Part shown: positions 9,101-17,210 of the stretch, one piece after another | Position numbering within the stretch: position 1 is the first letter of the stretch | Layout of the letters: each line of letters opens with the position of its first letter | NCBI GenBank assembly: GCA_004556055.1 | Contig: SFIW01000020.1 | Coordinates: 1 to 40,157, forward strand | Direction of reading: 5' to 3' | DNA length: 40,157 nt | From: Planctomycetaceae bacterium | GTDB taxonomy: Bacteria; Planctomycetota; Planctomycetia; Pirellulales; Thermoguttaceae | Made by a program: the position numbers and the translations under genes | The notes under the pieces: generated by a model | Seen by the model: only the letters and a program-made list of their open reading frames with translations | Told to the model about the DNA's origin: nothing | The model's database searches: none

Positions 9101-9829
9101 TCAGACGGTAAGAGCGCCCTCCATTTCAAAGGAGCTCCACAAACTCGGATCGTCCTCATATGGGATCGGGTCGTGATGTTGGAGCGCGAAAACGCCGTGC
9201 TCGGAATCGCGCGCGGCGTAATGCATTCCAAATCGATTGAAAGAAATCGGATGAAAACCCTCCAGAGAGGCGGCGGGAATAACGACGGACATGGCGTACC
9301 CGTCTTTGCGACGTTTCGACGCCATGGCTATCGTCTTGACGTCGACGGGATTCGCGGCCTCTTTAGCGCGCGCAATCGGGATCCACTGCGCGAAGGGTTT
9401 CGCTTTTTTCTCCGAATCTCCAATAAAAGGATAGAATGCAAATTTGCAGCAATAGCGATTCGCGCGCCGCGAGACGCGAAGGTCGCGCGTGTCAAAGCAG
9501 ATTCTCAAAACGTCCGCGTCGTCCAGTTCTGAAAGCCTCCAGAAAGGTTGTTCTTTCTTTCCCGTAACGACGACGGTCATGCAGAGCGCTTCGTCTGCCC
9601 ATCCGATCCTAAAATCGAAGAGTTTCTCGTTTTTCGATCCGCGCGGGGCGGCTTCAGGAACAGCTCCGTCGCGCGTTCTCCATGCGTTGAAACGTTCCGC
9701 ATTGTACCATACGGGCACGCTGTACTTTTCGTCAAGAAGTTCGGGAACGATCTTGTCAAGCGCTAGATTTTCGACGCGCGCGCACGGAAAACGGAATCTC
9801 AAAACAAAACTCGACGGCATTGACGCCAT
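9101..9829 (-). CDS. Hypothetical protein resembling a CBM9-like (DOMON-type) sugar-binding domain
   Basis: A 242-residue soluble protein without a signal peptide. The middle (FRIGWADEALCMTVVV ... LDDADVLRICFDTRDLR ... KFAFYPFIGD) resembles the beta-sandwich CBM9-like family. In that family a DGxxIxxDTRD-type strand precedes an Arg/Ser-Ala-xRYCxxF segment. It ends in a conserved-looking IPYEDDPSLWSSFEM stretch. The start at ATG 9829 is chosen because it lies 2 bases after the stop of the upstream membrane-protein gene and has GAGAGGAAG just before it; the frame is open further upstream but would overlap that gene. The two genes are therefore almost certainly translationally coupled. Ligand and location are unknown, and the family assignment is from pattern memory, so moderate. 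Confidence 0.7.
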   Translation of the reverse strand: MASMPSSFVLRFRFPCARVENLALDKIVPELLDEKYSVPVWYNAERFNAWRTRDGAVPEAAPRGSKNEKLFDFRIGWADEALCMTVVVTGKKEQPFWRLSELDDADVLRICFDTRDLRVSRRANRYCCKFAFYPFIGDSEKKAKPFAQWIPIARAKEAANPVDVKTIAMASKRRKDGYAMSVVIPAASLEGFHPISFNRFGMHYAARDSEHGVFALQHHDPIPYEDDPSLWSSFEMEGALTV

Positions 9830-9831
9830 AA

Positions 9832-10356
9832 TCACTTCCTCTCTTCGCGCACTTTTTCTTCTGCTTGCGCCTTCTTCACGGCCTCCTCGCACGCGCGGAG
9901 ACTTTCCTCCTGGAATTTTTCCATCTTGTATCGCAAGGCGACGCTCTGAGCCGCGTGTTCTTGGCGATCCTCTTCAAAGAAGAACCAAATAGCCACGACG
10001 TCGGCGATCGCCAGCGCGATCGTCCACGCGCCGAAAAGAACGACGCCGATCCAAGAAAAAGCGAAAAGCCGCGGCCAGTATCCTGCGGGAATCGTCATCC
10101 CTGCGAGCATAAGGAACCCGACGACTCCCGCGAGCGCCGCGATCTGCAACCTCCTTCGCGCCTGACTCCGATAAAACCGCCCTTCGCGCGTCGACGCGAC
10201 GGAGTCCACATTTCGGTATCGGCGCCAATAAACGCGAAACTGCCACACGGCAAAGACCAAGACCCCCAGGGTCAACGTCAACCCGATCCCCATATTTCTC
10301 GCCCATCGTCCGCCGTCAAGAGCGCCGGTCAAGAACGCTATCTCGCCATAGATCAT
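9832..10356 (-). CDS. Small integral membrane protein of unknown function
   Basis: A 174-residue protein with hydrophobic segments IGLTLTLGVLVFAVWQF, LQIAALAGVVGFLMLAGM and a long LFAFSWIGVVLFGAWTIALAI...WFFF stretch. This gives three or four membrane passes. A highly charged, probably coiled-coil C-terminus follows (EEDRQEHAAQ to the KAQAEEKVREERK end). I do not recognise the family. The start at ATG 10356 is preferred because AGGAG lies 9 bases upstream. The longer frame from 10407 begins right on the T-run of an upstream terminator, which makes it an unlikely start. It is coupled to the CBM9-like gene downstream. Confidence 0.65.
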   Translation of the reverse strand: MIYGEIAFLTGALDGGRWARNMGIGLTLTLGVLVFAVWQFRVYWRRYRNVDSVASTREGRFYRSQARRRLQIAALAGVVGFLMLAGMTIPAGYWPRLFAFSWIGVVLFGAWTIALAIADVVAIWFFFEEDRQEHAAQSVALRYKMEKFQEESLRACEEAVKKAQAEEKVREERK

Positions 10357-10404
10357 ATATCCCAGCTCCTGCGCCGCTAAGACGACGCGAGTTTTTCCAC
10401 ATAA

Positions 10405-10437
10405 CAAAAAGCGCCGCGTCTTGACGCGTCGGCGCTT
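10405..10437 (-). terminator. Minus-strand terminator downstream of the KpsF/KdsD gene
   Basis: Read on the minus strand, an imperfect GC-rich hairpin (GCGCCG with CGGCGC, extended by two more pairs around one bulged base) is followed by TTTTTG. It lies beyond the tRNA and would stop transcripts of the minus-strand isomerase gene. Its loop contains the -35 box of the plus-strand tRNA promoter. Confidence 0.65.
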
Positions 10438-10448
10438 GCGTGTATAAT
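10421..10448 (+). promoter_or_regulatory. Promoter of tRNA-Val
   Basis: TTGACG (10421-10426), a 16-base spacer and a perfect TATAAT (10443-10448) sit 34 bases upstream of the mature tRNA 5' end. The -35 hexamer lies within the loop of the opposing terminator hairpin. Confidence 0.7.
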
Positions 10449-10482
10449 TCTAAAAAATGTGGTTCTCAGCTACGTTGTAAAA

Positions 10483-10557
10483 GGGCTGTTAGCTCAGTTT
10501 GGTTAGAGCGTCTGGTTTACACCCAGAAGGTCGCTGGTTCGAATCCAACACAGCCCA
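10483..10557 (+). tRNA. tRNA-Val (anticodon TAC)
   Basis: The 75-base gene folds as a full cloverleaf. The acceptor GGGCTGT pairs perfectly with ACAGCCC, followed by discriminator A. The D arm is GCTC/GAGC with a 10-base loop. The anticodon stem TCTGG/CCAGA carries loop TTTACAC, which gives anticodon TAC (reads GUA, valine). The variable loop is AGGTC and the T loop is TTCGAAT. The T stem GCTGG/CCAAC has one C-A mismatch. The 3' CCA is not encoded. It is a single tRNA with its own promoter. Confidence 0.95.
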
Positions 10558-10586
10558 TTTTCTTACGAAATCTTCTCTTTGAATCT

Positions 10587-11702
10587 CTATCTTTTTTGCT
10601 CTTCTTCTGGAACAAATCCCACAAGGTCGGTGACGTCAAGCATACCGACGGGTTTTCCGTCTTTGTCTAGCGCGGGAAGTTCGCTAATCTTTCGTTCCGA
10701 AAGGATCGTAATCGCTTCGCTGGCCATCGCGTCGGCGCGCGTCGTCAAAGGATTGCGCGTCATCACTTCGCAAATCGGACGATCAAACGCGTCTTCGCGA
10801 CGCGTCTCAAATAAGCGCGCTAAATCGCTGTCCGTAAAGACTCCGCTCAATCTTCCGCACGTGTCGACCAGAAGCACGGCCCCCGTGCGTCGACCAGGTT
10901 TGCGACACGCGGCGAAGACCTCGCGAACCGTCGACGTTTCCGAAGCGACGCGGCACAAAGAGAGAGGACGCATCAGCTCGCGAACGCGACTCAAGCGTCT
11001 CCCCAACGCGCCGCCCGGATGAAACTGCGCGAAGTCCTCCGCGCGGAAGCCCCTTTCGCGGCTCGCCGCTAACGCCAAAGCGTCGCCGAGAGCCAACATC
11101 GCGGCGGCGCTCGAACTCGGCGCTAATCCTAAAGAATCCGCCTCGTCTATCTTACCCAGCTCCAGCGCCACCGTCGCTGCGCGTCCGAGGGAACTCGACG
11201 CTGTCGACACGATCGCTATGATTGGCGCTCCTGTCTTCGATATCGGACCAAGAAGACGCTTCACCTCCTCCGTCTCTCCGCTATTAGAATACGCCAACAC
11301 GACGTCGCACGAACGAATCGACCCCAAGTCGCCATGAAACGCTTCGCCAGGATGAACGAAATGGCTCGGAGACCCCGTTGAGGATAGCGTCGCCGACGTT
11401 TTGCGCGCGATCAATCCCGCTTTTCCCATTCCTGTCGTCACAACGCAACCGCGACATTCGACAATCAAGGAAACCGCTTCGCAAAAACGCGCGTCGAGAC
11501 GCGACTCCTGCGCCATAATCGCCTCGCTCTCCGAACGCAAAACGCTTTTCGCGAAGGCTAAAGCGTCGACGTCGTTCGACGTCCACTCGCGCGGCGCGTC
11601 AAATCGTCGGAGCGCTAAAGAGCCCTCGACGGCGACGTTCACTCTCGTCGACTCGCTAATCTTCAACCTTGAACCCGATTGCGCTGCGCTTTCAATCGTC
11701 AT
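10587..11702 (-). CDS. kdsD: KpsF/GutQ family sugar-phosphate isomerase (arabinose-5-phosphate isomerase) with CBS pair
   Basis: A 371-residue protein. An N-terminal SIS domain has TTGMGKAGLIARK (about 89-101), AYSNSGETEEVKR (about 137-149) and FHPGGALGRRLS (about 227-238). Two CBS domains occupy about 243-305 and 310-365. This is the architecture of KdsD/KpsF/GutQ enzymes, which interconvert ribulose-5-phosphate and arabinose-5-phosphate, the first step towards Kdo of lipopolysaccharide. The symbol is by family; KpsF or GutQ roles cannot be separated by sequence reading. ATG 11702 (MTIESAAQSG) is preferred over an upstream TTG at 11780. The N-terminus is about 40 residues longer than E. coli KdsD. 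It fits the LptB-type genes elsewhere in the window as part of envelope biogenesis. Confidence 0.88.
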   Translation of the reverse strand: MTIESAAQSGSRLKISESTRVNVAVEGSLALRRFDAPREWTSNDVDALAFAKSVLRSESEAIMAQESRLDARFCEAVSLIVECRGCVVTTGMGKAGLIARKTSATLSSTGSPSHFVHPGEAFHGDLGSIRSCDVVLAYSNSGETEEVKRLLGPISKTGAPIIAIVSTASSSLGRAATVALELGKIDEADSLGLAPSSSAAAMLALGDALALAASRERGFRAEDFAQFHPGGALGRRLSRVRELMRPLSLCRVASETSTVREVFAACRKPGRRTGAVLLVDTCGRLSGVFTDSDLARLFETRREDAFDRPICEVMTRNPLTTRADAMASEAITILSERKISELPALDKDGKPVGMLDVTDLVGFVPEEEQKR

Positions 11703-11863
11703 CTGCGGCTTACCCTCGTTCTCATTAATATGCGTCTGGACGGCGTCATTCTTACTCGACAAAAGACGCCTAACGTTCAATGGTCGTACTTTAATCTATT
11801 TTTTCCCAAAAAACAAGCGAGTTTTTTCACAATACGCGTTTACGGTCGAGATACCCTATCCGC

Positions 11864-11891
11864 TTGTCCAGTATATTAATTATGATAAAAT
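11864..11891 (+). promoter_or_regulatory. Putative promoter of the ABC-F gene
   Basis: TTGTCC (11864-11869), a 16-base spacer and TAAAAT (11886-11891). The -35 box is weak. The position, about 80 bases before the ABC-F start in a divergent intergenic region, is suitable. Confidence 0.4.
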
Positions 11892-11972
11892 GTTATGGAT
11901 CGTTCGTAAGAGACCGCGCGCAAAGCCAAGAGGTTTTCGCGCTTTTGTTAATATTTTTCATATGGAGATTCC

Positions 11973-14147
11973 ATGGCCGTCATACTCAACGTTGAACATC
12001 TTCGCAAACACTTCGGACCTGATCCCGTGCTGGTGGACGTGACGTTCCAAGTTCGCGACGGGGACAAAATCGGCCTCGTTGGCCCCAACGGCTGCGGTAA
12101 GACGACTCTATTGAATATTCTCACTGGTCGCGAAGAAACCGAACGCGGGCAGATCGAGCTCGTCGGATCGACGACGATCGGCTACCTTGAACAGCGTCCG
12201 AAGGTCGACGCGAGCGTCACCGTTCTCGAAGCGGGACGTCATGCGCTCGACGCGCTCCATCAGGCGTTGAAGGAATCGGAGGAAATCGCCATGAAGATTG
12301 CGGATCCGGCGATTTCCGAAGAAGAGCGCGAGCGTCTCTCGCGGCGCTACGATCGACTCCACGAAGAACTAATGCGAAAAGACGCGTATAATATAGAGTA
12401 CCGCGTCGAACGAATTCTTCACGGCGTCGGCTTCCGCGACGAAGACATGAGCAAGTCGGTCGCGTCTCTAAGCGGCGGCGAACTTAACCGTCTCGGGCTC
12501 GCCAAGTTGCTTCTAGAAGAGCCCGATATTATGCTCCTCGACGAACCGTCCAACCACCTCGATCTCGCCGCTACCGAATGGCTTGAAGACTTTTTGAAGA
12601 CGACAAACGCCGCCGTCATTCTCGTCAGCCACGATCGGTATTTCCTCGATCGTGTGACAAATCGCACATTCGAGTTGTACGCCGGAACGATCGACGATTA
12701 TCCGGGGAACTTCACGAAATATCAAACGCTCAAAGCCGAGCGTCTCGCCGTCCAAACGAAGACTTACGAAAAGTGGGTGGAAGAGGTCGAGAAGGCGAAA
12801 GACTTTATTCGTCGCAATCATTACGGAATGAAGGCGGCGCAGGCGGAAGACCGTCGTAAGAAGCTCGAACGTCTCGAAGCGGATCCCCCGACGCTCCCGC
12901 GCAACGTCACCGCCGCCCCGATGGCCTTCCCCCCGGCGTCGCGCACCGGCGATATCGTCTTCCGTATCGAAGGGCTCACGAAAGGTTACGGGGAGCGCAC
13001 CCTTTTTAAGAATTACTCGTTTGATATTCAGCGCGGCGAACGTTGGGCGATTCTCGGCCCTAACGGCTGCGGTAAAACGACGTTCCTGCGATGTCTCCTC
13101 GGACAAGAGACGCCAGACTCGGGAGAGGTGCGTTTTGGCCAAGGCGTGGAAGTCGGATATTTCGATCAGCAATTGCGAGTCGTCGACGATCAAATCGCCG
13201 TCGTCGACGCGGTGCGTCCCACAAAGAAGAAGGTCTTTGAAGATCTTCAGCGCCGCAAGTTACTCGGCGCGTTCGGACTTTCCGGCGACCAGCAGCTTCT
13301 AAAAGTCTGCAATCTGAGCGGCGGCCAACGTTGCCGCGCCGCGCTCGCTAAACTCGCCGCCGACGATCCAAACGTCCTGATCCTCGACGAGCCGACGAAC
13401 CATCTCGACCTATGGGCGCGCGAAGCGCTCGAAAAGGCGATCAACGAATTCGACGGAAGCGTCCTCTTCATCAGCCACGACCGTTATTTCGTCGACCAAG
13501 TCGCCACAAAGCTCCTGGTCGTTCAGCCGAACGCAACGTACCAAATCATCGACGGAAATTATTCCACGTTCCGACATATGGTCTCAAAGGGACTCATCGC
13601 CGATCCGTTCCTTCCGAACGCCCTTGACGAACCCTTCGTTCCCGAAAAGACGACGCGCGGGCCCGTCAAAGCGAACTCGGATATGTCGCGTCGTTCGTCC
13701 CTCGAAAAGACCTCTCCCAAACGCAAAAACAAGACGACTGCACCCGCGCCGCAGGCCCCCGTAAAGGTCAAAGGCAAGAATCAGGGGCCCGTCAAAGGTC
13801 TCGACGATCCCGACGCGAAGAACAAATCAAACGGCGTCGCCAGTTATAAACAGGGCGATCCTTCCAAGTACGCCGAACAGAACTTCAAATCGTCGCAAGG
13901 ACGCCCCGCAAAACCCAAGCAAGAGAAACGCAAACGCAAGTTTCCCTTCCGAAAAGTCGCGGATATTGAGGACGAGATATTCATTCGCGAAACGCGGCTT
14001 CAGTCCCTCAACGAAGATATTCTCAAACCGGAAAATCTTCGCGACGGCGCTAAGATGAAGAATTTGCAGGAAGAGATACGCGCGGAAGAAGACGCGATCA
14101 AACAGCTCTACGAACACTGGGAGGAAGCGTCCGAATTAAATTGGTAA
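11973..14147 (+). CDS. ABC-F family ATPase (Uup-like) with basic linker and C-terminal coiled coil
   Basis: A 724-residue soluble protein with two ABC domains and no membrane segment. Walker A sites are GPNGCGKTT at residues 37-45 and about 362-370. Signatures are SLSGGELNRLGLAKLL and NLSGGQRCRAALAKLA. Walker B sites are IMLLDEPSNHLDL and VLILDEPTNHLDL. The NHLDL sequence and a charged linker between the domains (KAKDFIRRNHYGMKAAQAEDRRKKLERLE) mark the ABC-F group, which act on ribosomes or on DNA junctions (Uup). The last about 190 residues are a Lys/Pro-rich disordered stretch followed by a Glu/Lys coiled coil, the ABC-F C-terminal domain of Uup-like members, unusually long here. ATG 11973 follows GGAG. 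The exact subclass and any drug-resistance role are undetermined. Confidence 0.92.
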   Translation: MAVILNVEHLRKHFGPDPVLVDVTFQVRDGDKIGLVGPNGCGKTTLLNILTGREETERGQIELVGSTTIGYLEQRPKVDASVTVLEAGRHALDALHQALKESEEIAMKIADPAISEEERERLSRRYDRLHEELMRKDAYNIEYRVERILHGVGFRDEDMSKSVASLSGGELNRLGLAKLLLEEPDIMLLDEPSNHLDLAATEWLEDFLKTTNAAVILVSHDRYFLDRVTNRTFELYAGTIDDYPGNFTKYQTLKAERLAVQTKTYEKWVEEVEKAKDFIRRNHYGMKAAQAEDRRKKLERLEADPPTLPRNVTAAPMAFPPASRTGDIVFRIEGLTKGYGERTLFKNYSFDIQRGERWAILGPNGCGKTTFLRCLLGQETPDSGEVRFGQGVEVGYFDQQLRVVDDQIAVVDAVRPTKKKVFEDLQRRKLLGAFGLSGDQQLLKVCNLSGGQRCRAALAKLAADDPNVLILDEPTNHLDLWAREALEKAINEFDGSVLFISHDRYFVDQVATKLLVVQPNATYQIIDGNYSTFRHMVSKGLIADPFLPNALDEPFVPEKTTRGPVKANSDMSRRSSLEKTSPKRKNKTTAPAPQAPVKVKGKNQGPVKGLDDPDAKNKSNGVASYKQGDPSKYAEQNFKSSQGRPAKPKQEKRKRKFPFRKVADIEDEIFIRETRLQSLNEDILKPENLRDGAKMKNLQEEIRAEEDAIKQLYEHWEEASELNW

Positions 14148-14214
14148 CGAACCGCGCGAGGCGTCGCTAAAAGGGCCGTCTGCGCCTCGCCGTCGAGAGA
14201 TAAGGGAGCCTGTT

Positions 14215-15429
14215 ATGATTCCATGCGAACGTAAGGACTGTACGGGGTGCGGAGTCTGCGTTAGCGTTTGCGCGTTTGGCGCGATTCTCTTCACTCAAGA
14301 CGAGAGAGGATTTCTCGTTCCGCAAGTCGATTCGGGCAAGTGCCAAAAGTGCGGACGTTGCGAACGCGTCTGTCCCGGTCGTGTTCTTCCTCCGACGGGC
14401 GACGTCGCGAAAAAAGTCTACGCCGCGTGGACGACGAACGACGCGCAGCGCCTACGCGCGACCTCCGGCGGAATCTTTCGCGAACTTGCGGTTCGTATTC
14501 TGAAACAAGGCGGCGAAGTTTGGGGAGTCGTTCTCGACTCCGATTTTGTCGCGCGTCACGTTTGCGTCTCGGCGGAAGAGGAACTTGACCCTTGCTTTGG
14601 ATCAAAGTACCTCCAAAGCGACGCGTCCGCGGCGTATCCTCTAATCAAGGAGGCCCTTGGCGCAGGTAAAAGGGTCTTCTTCACGGGGACTCCGTGTCAA
14701 TGCGCCGCGCTTCGTAATTACCTAGGAAAGGAGTACGACTCCCTATTGACGATGGATTTCGTATGTCACGGAACTCCGTCTCCCGGGATCTTCCAGAGCT
14801 ACGTCAAGGACTACCTCCCTCAGCGTCTGAAATCTCCGGTGAAGTCATATCGTTTCCGAGTAAAACAACACGGCTGGGGAGCCTCCGCGTCGGAGATTCA
14901 GTGCGAAGACGGTTCGACGCACTATGCGTCTTTTTATTCCGACCCGTATCTCATCGCCTTTACTCAGAATTACGTCCTCAACGAGGCGTGTTACTCATGC
15001 CGACACGCGAATCTCAATAGGCCTTCCGATATAACCGTCTCCGACTACTGGGGATACGTTTCCAGAAAGTATAAATACCGGAACACCAACCAGGGTATTA
15101 GTATGCTCATGGGAAATACGAAAAAAGGACTCGCGGCGATCGAATCGCTCGCCGATTCCTGCGTTTTGGTTCCGACTTCCCTGACGGAAGGAGTTGAAGG
15201 AAACGCTTGTTTGAGGCGTCCGTCGAGACGCGCGAAGCGATCGGACGACTTTTGGAAGCTCTGGGAAGAATCGCATCACGATTGGAACCGTTGCGCGGAA
15301 GAGTTATTCCCTCCGCGCGCGCCGTCCAAGCGTCTCAAAATCAGTTCCTGGCTCAACGATCACATGTACCTTCTTCCGTCTTTTGCGCAAAACGCGTTTT
15401 ACGCGCTCAAAAGACGCCTTAAACGATAG
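14215..15429 (+). CDS. FrhB-type (coenzyme F420 hydrogenase/dehydrogenase beta subunit family) Fe-S protein
   Basis: A 404-residue protein beginning with two ferredoxin motifs: C9-TGC-GVC-VSVC19 and C43-QKC-GRC-ERVCP. An FrhB-like domain follows: a KVYAAWTTNDAQRLRATSGGIF segment, then VFFTGTPCQCAALR, TMDFVCHGTPSP and CYSCRHANLNRPSDITVSDYWG. Family members are flavin/iron-sulfur oxidoreductases. In bacteria without F420 metabolism they are often found in polysaccharide-biosynthesis loci, frequently beside polysaccharide pyruvyl transferases. None is adjacent here, so the substrate is open. A GGGAG ribosome site precedes ATG 14215. It is probably a single gene, since the flanking genes are 67 and 80 bases away. 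Confidence 0.88.
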   Translation: MIPCERKDCTGCGVCVSVCAFGAILFTQDERGFLVPQVDSGKCQKCGRCERVCPGRVLPPTGDVAKKVYAAWTTNDAQRLRATSGGIFRELAVRILKQGGEVWGVVLDSDFVARHVCVSAEEELDPCFGSKYLQSDASAAYPLIKEALGAGKRVFFTGTPCQCAALRNYLGKEYDSLLTMDFVCHGTPSPGIFQSYVKDYLPQRLKSPVKSYRFRVKQHGWGASASEIQCEDGSTHYASFYSDPYLIAFTQNYVLNEACYSCRHANLNRPSDITVSDYWGYVSRKYKYRNTNQGISMLMGNTKKGLAAIESLADSCVLVPTSLTEGVEGNACLRRPSRRAKRSDDFWKLWEESHHDWNRCAEELFPPRAPSKRLKISSWLNDHMYLLPSFAQNAFYALKRRLKR

Positions 15430-15509
15430 TTCAAATCATTCGACGACGACGCCGCGTCCTCAAAAAGACTGTTGACGCAATCGACGCGGACAAATAGAAA
15501 GACTGGCAG

Positions 15510-17186
15510 ATGCCTAGCAAAAACGCGCAAGAAAATTGGGGAGCCTCTTTAGGAGCTATTTTGGCGGTGGCGGGAAGCGCCGTCGGGTTGGGAAATTTTT
15601 TAAGATTCCCAGGGCAAGTAGCCCTTCACGGCGGCGGCGCCTTTATGATCCCCTACGTGATCGCGCTCTTTGTGATCGCTATTCCTCTTGCGATGAGCGA
15701 ATGGGCGCTCGGTCGCTATGCCGGAAGAATGGGGTTTCACTCTCCGTTAGGCGCGCTCTACGTCGCGGGAGGACGTAAAATTCGATGGGGATTTGCGGGA
15801 TGTCTCAACACCTTCTCCCCCTTCGTGATCGCTATGTACTACATCGTAATCGAGGCGTGGTGTCTCGCGTATGCGGCGCAATATTTAGGCGGTTTGCTTC
15901 AACATGTCGGTCTTGGATTTTCGCTCTTTAGCGACGTTGCCCCCGGTTTGAAATTCGAGTCGACAAGCGGTTACGAAGAATTTTTCGGACGACTTGTCGG
16001 GGTCGGTCAAGACGGCTCCCTCTTTGGCTCCGGGGCGCGCGCAATTCTTTGGACGACCCTCGCGTGCGCGGCGATGAATTTCTTCCTAATCTATAAAGGC
16101 GTCTCGAAAGGGATCGAGAGATTCTGCAAAGCCGTCGCGCCCCTTATTCTTCTGTGCGCCGTCGCCGTCATTATCCGCGTCGTCACGCTCGGCAACCCGA
16201 CGGGTACGCCTGGACAGAGCTTCCTCGACGGTCTCGGGTTCATGTGGAATCCAACGCGCGAAATAGTGAACGCCTCGGGGGAAGTCGTCGGTCGCGCGAC
16301 TCTAGCGCAATCCCTCTTCAACCCCGAGGTATGGCTCGCAGCCACGGCGCAGATCTTCTTCTCCACGTCGATCTGCTTCGGCGCGATCTGCACCTACGCA
16401 AGTTACGTTAAGTCGCGAGGAGACGTCGCGCTGTCGAGCGTCTCCGCCGTGGCGACGAACGAGTTCTGCGAAGTCGTTCTCGGCGGACTTATGACCGTCC
16501 CGCCGGCTATCATGTTTCTTGGCGCCGCCGCAAGTAAGAGCGTCGGTTCCTCCTTTGCGCTTGGCTTCAACGTCCTGCCGAACGTCTTCGGGTTGATGCC
16601 GATGGGTCAGCTGTGCGGATTTGTTCTCTTCACGCTCCTCTTCCTTGCCGCGATCACAAGTTCTGTTTCGATGGTGCAGCCCGCCGTCGCGCTCTTCCAA
16701 GATTCGCTTCAGTGGAGTCGAAAACAAAGCGCCGTCGTCGTCTCGTCGATCAATCTCGTCGGCACGGCGATCGTCAGCTGGTTCACGAAAGACCTGATGG
16801 CTCTCGACGTCTTTGACTTCTGGGTCGCTAACCTCATGCCGTTCATGGGGGGCGCCCTTCAAACCTGCGTCATCGTCTTCGTATGGGGCAACGCGTCCCT
16901 TATGACCGAGCTCAAACGCGGCGCGAGAATCAATCCTCCGAAGCGGCTAGGAGGATTCTTGAAATACGTCACCTTTCCCTACCTCCTTCTAGTCTTCGGA
17001 TTTTGGGCGTGGAAGAACATGGCGGATCGCGTAGAACAAATCGCAACGCAATTCGTTCCTAAACTCTCCGTCCTCTTCATGCTCTCCGTTTTGGCGGCTA
17101 TTCTCCTCTTAGGATTCGTTTCCATGAAACGCTGGACGCGACTCGAATCGCTAGGACTAAACAGTAACAATCAACCTCAAGCGTAA
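15510..17186 (+). CDS. Sodium-dependent transporter, NSS/SNF family (copy 1)
   Basis: A 558-residue polytopic membrane protein, LeuT-fold neurotransmitter:sodium symporter family. TM1 carries GAILAVAGSAVGLGNFLRFPG, the unwound sodium/substrate-binding helix. GGGAFMIPY follows (TM2), then a conserved MSEWALGRY segment. About 11-12 hydrophobic segments are visible. Members import amino acids with sodium. The ATG at 15510 gives the family-typical NWGASLGAILA start, although no strong Shine-Dalgarno sequence is visible. It is followed after 24 bases by a close paralog and then by a small MetS-like gene, suggesting one operon. Substrate unknown; methionine/alanine uptake is suggested only by the small-subunit context. 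Confidence 0.92.
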   Translation: MPSKNAQENWGASLGAILAVAGSAVGLGNFLRFPGQVALHGGGAFMIPYVIALFVIAIPLAMSEWALGRYAGRMGFHSPLGALYVAGGRKIRWGFAGCLNTFSPFVIAMYYIVIEAWCLAYAAQYLGGLLQHVGLGFSLFSDVAPGLKFESTSGYEEFFGRLVGVGQDGSLFGSGARAILWTTLACAAMNFFLIYKGVSKGIERFCKAVAPLILLCAVAVIIRVVTLGNPTGTPGQSFLDGLGFMWNPTREIVNASGEVVGRATLAQSLFNPEVWLAATAQIFFSTSICFGAICTYASYVKSRGDVALSSVSAVATNEFCEVVLGGLMTVPPAIMFLGAAASKSVGSSFALGFNVLPNVFGLMPMGQLCGFVLFTLLFLAAITSSVSMVQPAVALFQDSLQWSRKQSAVVVSSINLVGTAIVSWFTKDLMALDVFDFWVANLMPFMGGALQTCVIVFVWGNASLMTELKRGARINPPKRLGGFLKYVTFPYLLLVFGFWAWKNMADRVEQIATQFVPKLSVLFMLSVLAAILLLGFVSMKRWTRLESLGLNSNNQPQA

Positions 17187-17210
17187 AAACAGCCTCAAGA
17201 AAGGAAGGCA

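Noticed and set aside
14156..14190. Inverted repeat GCGAGGCG/CGCCTCGC after the ABC-F gene as a terminator
   Set aside because: The stem is good but no T-run follows, and the next gene's ribosome site lies close behind. Not strong enough to call.
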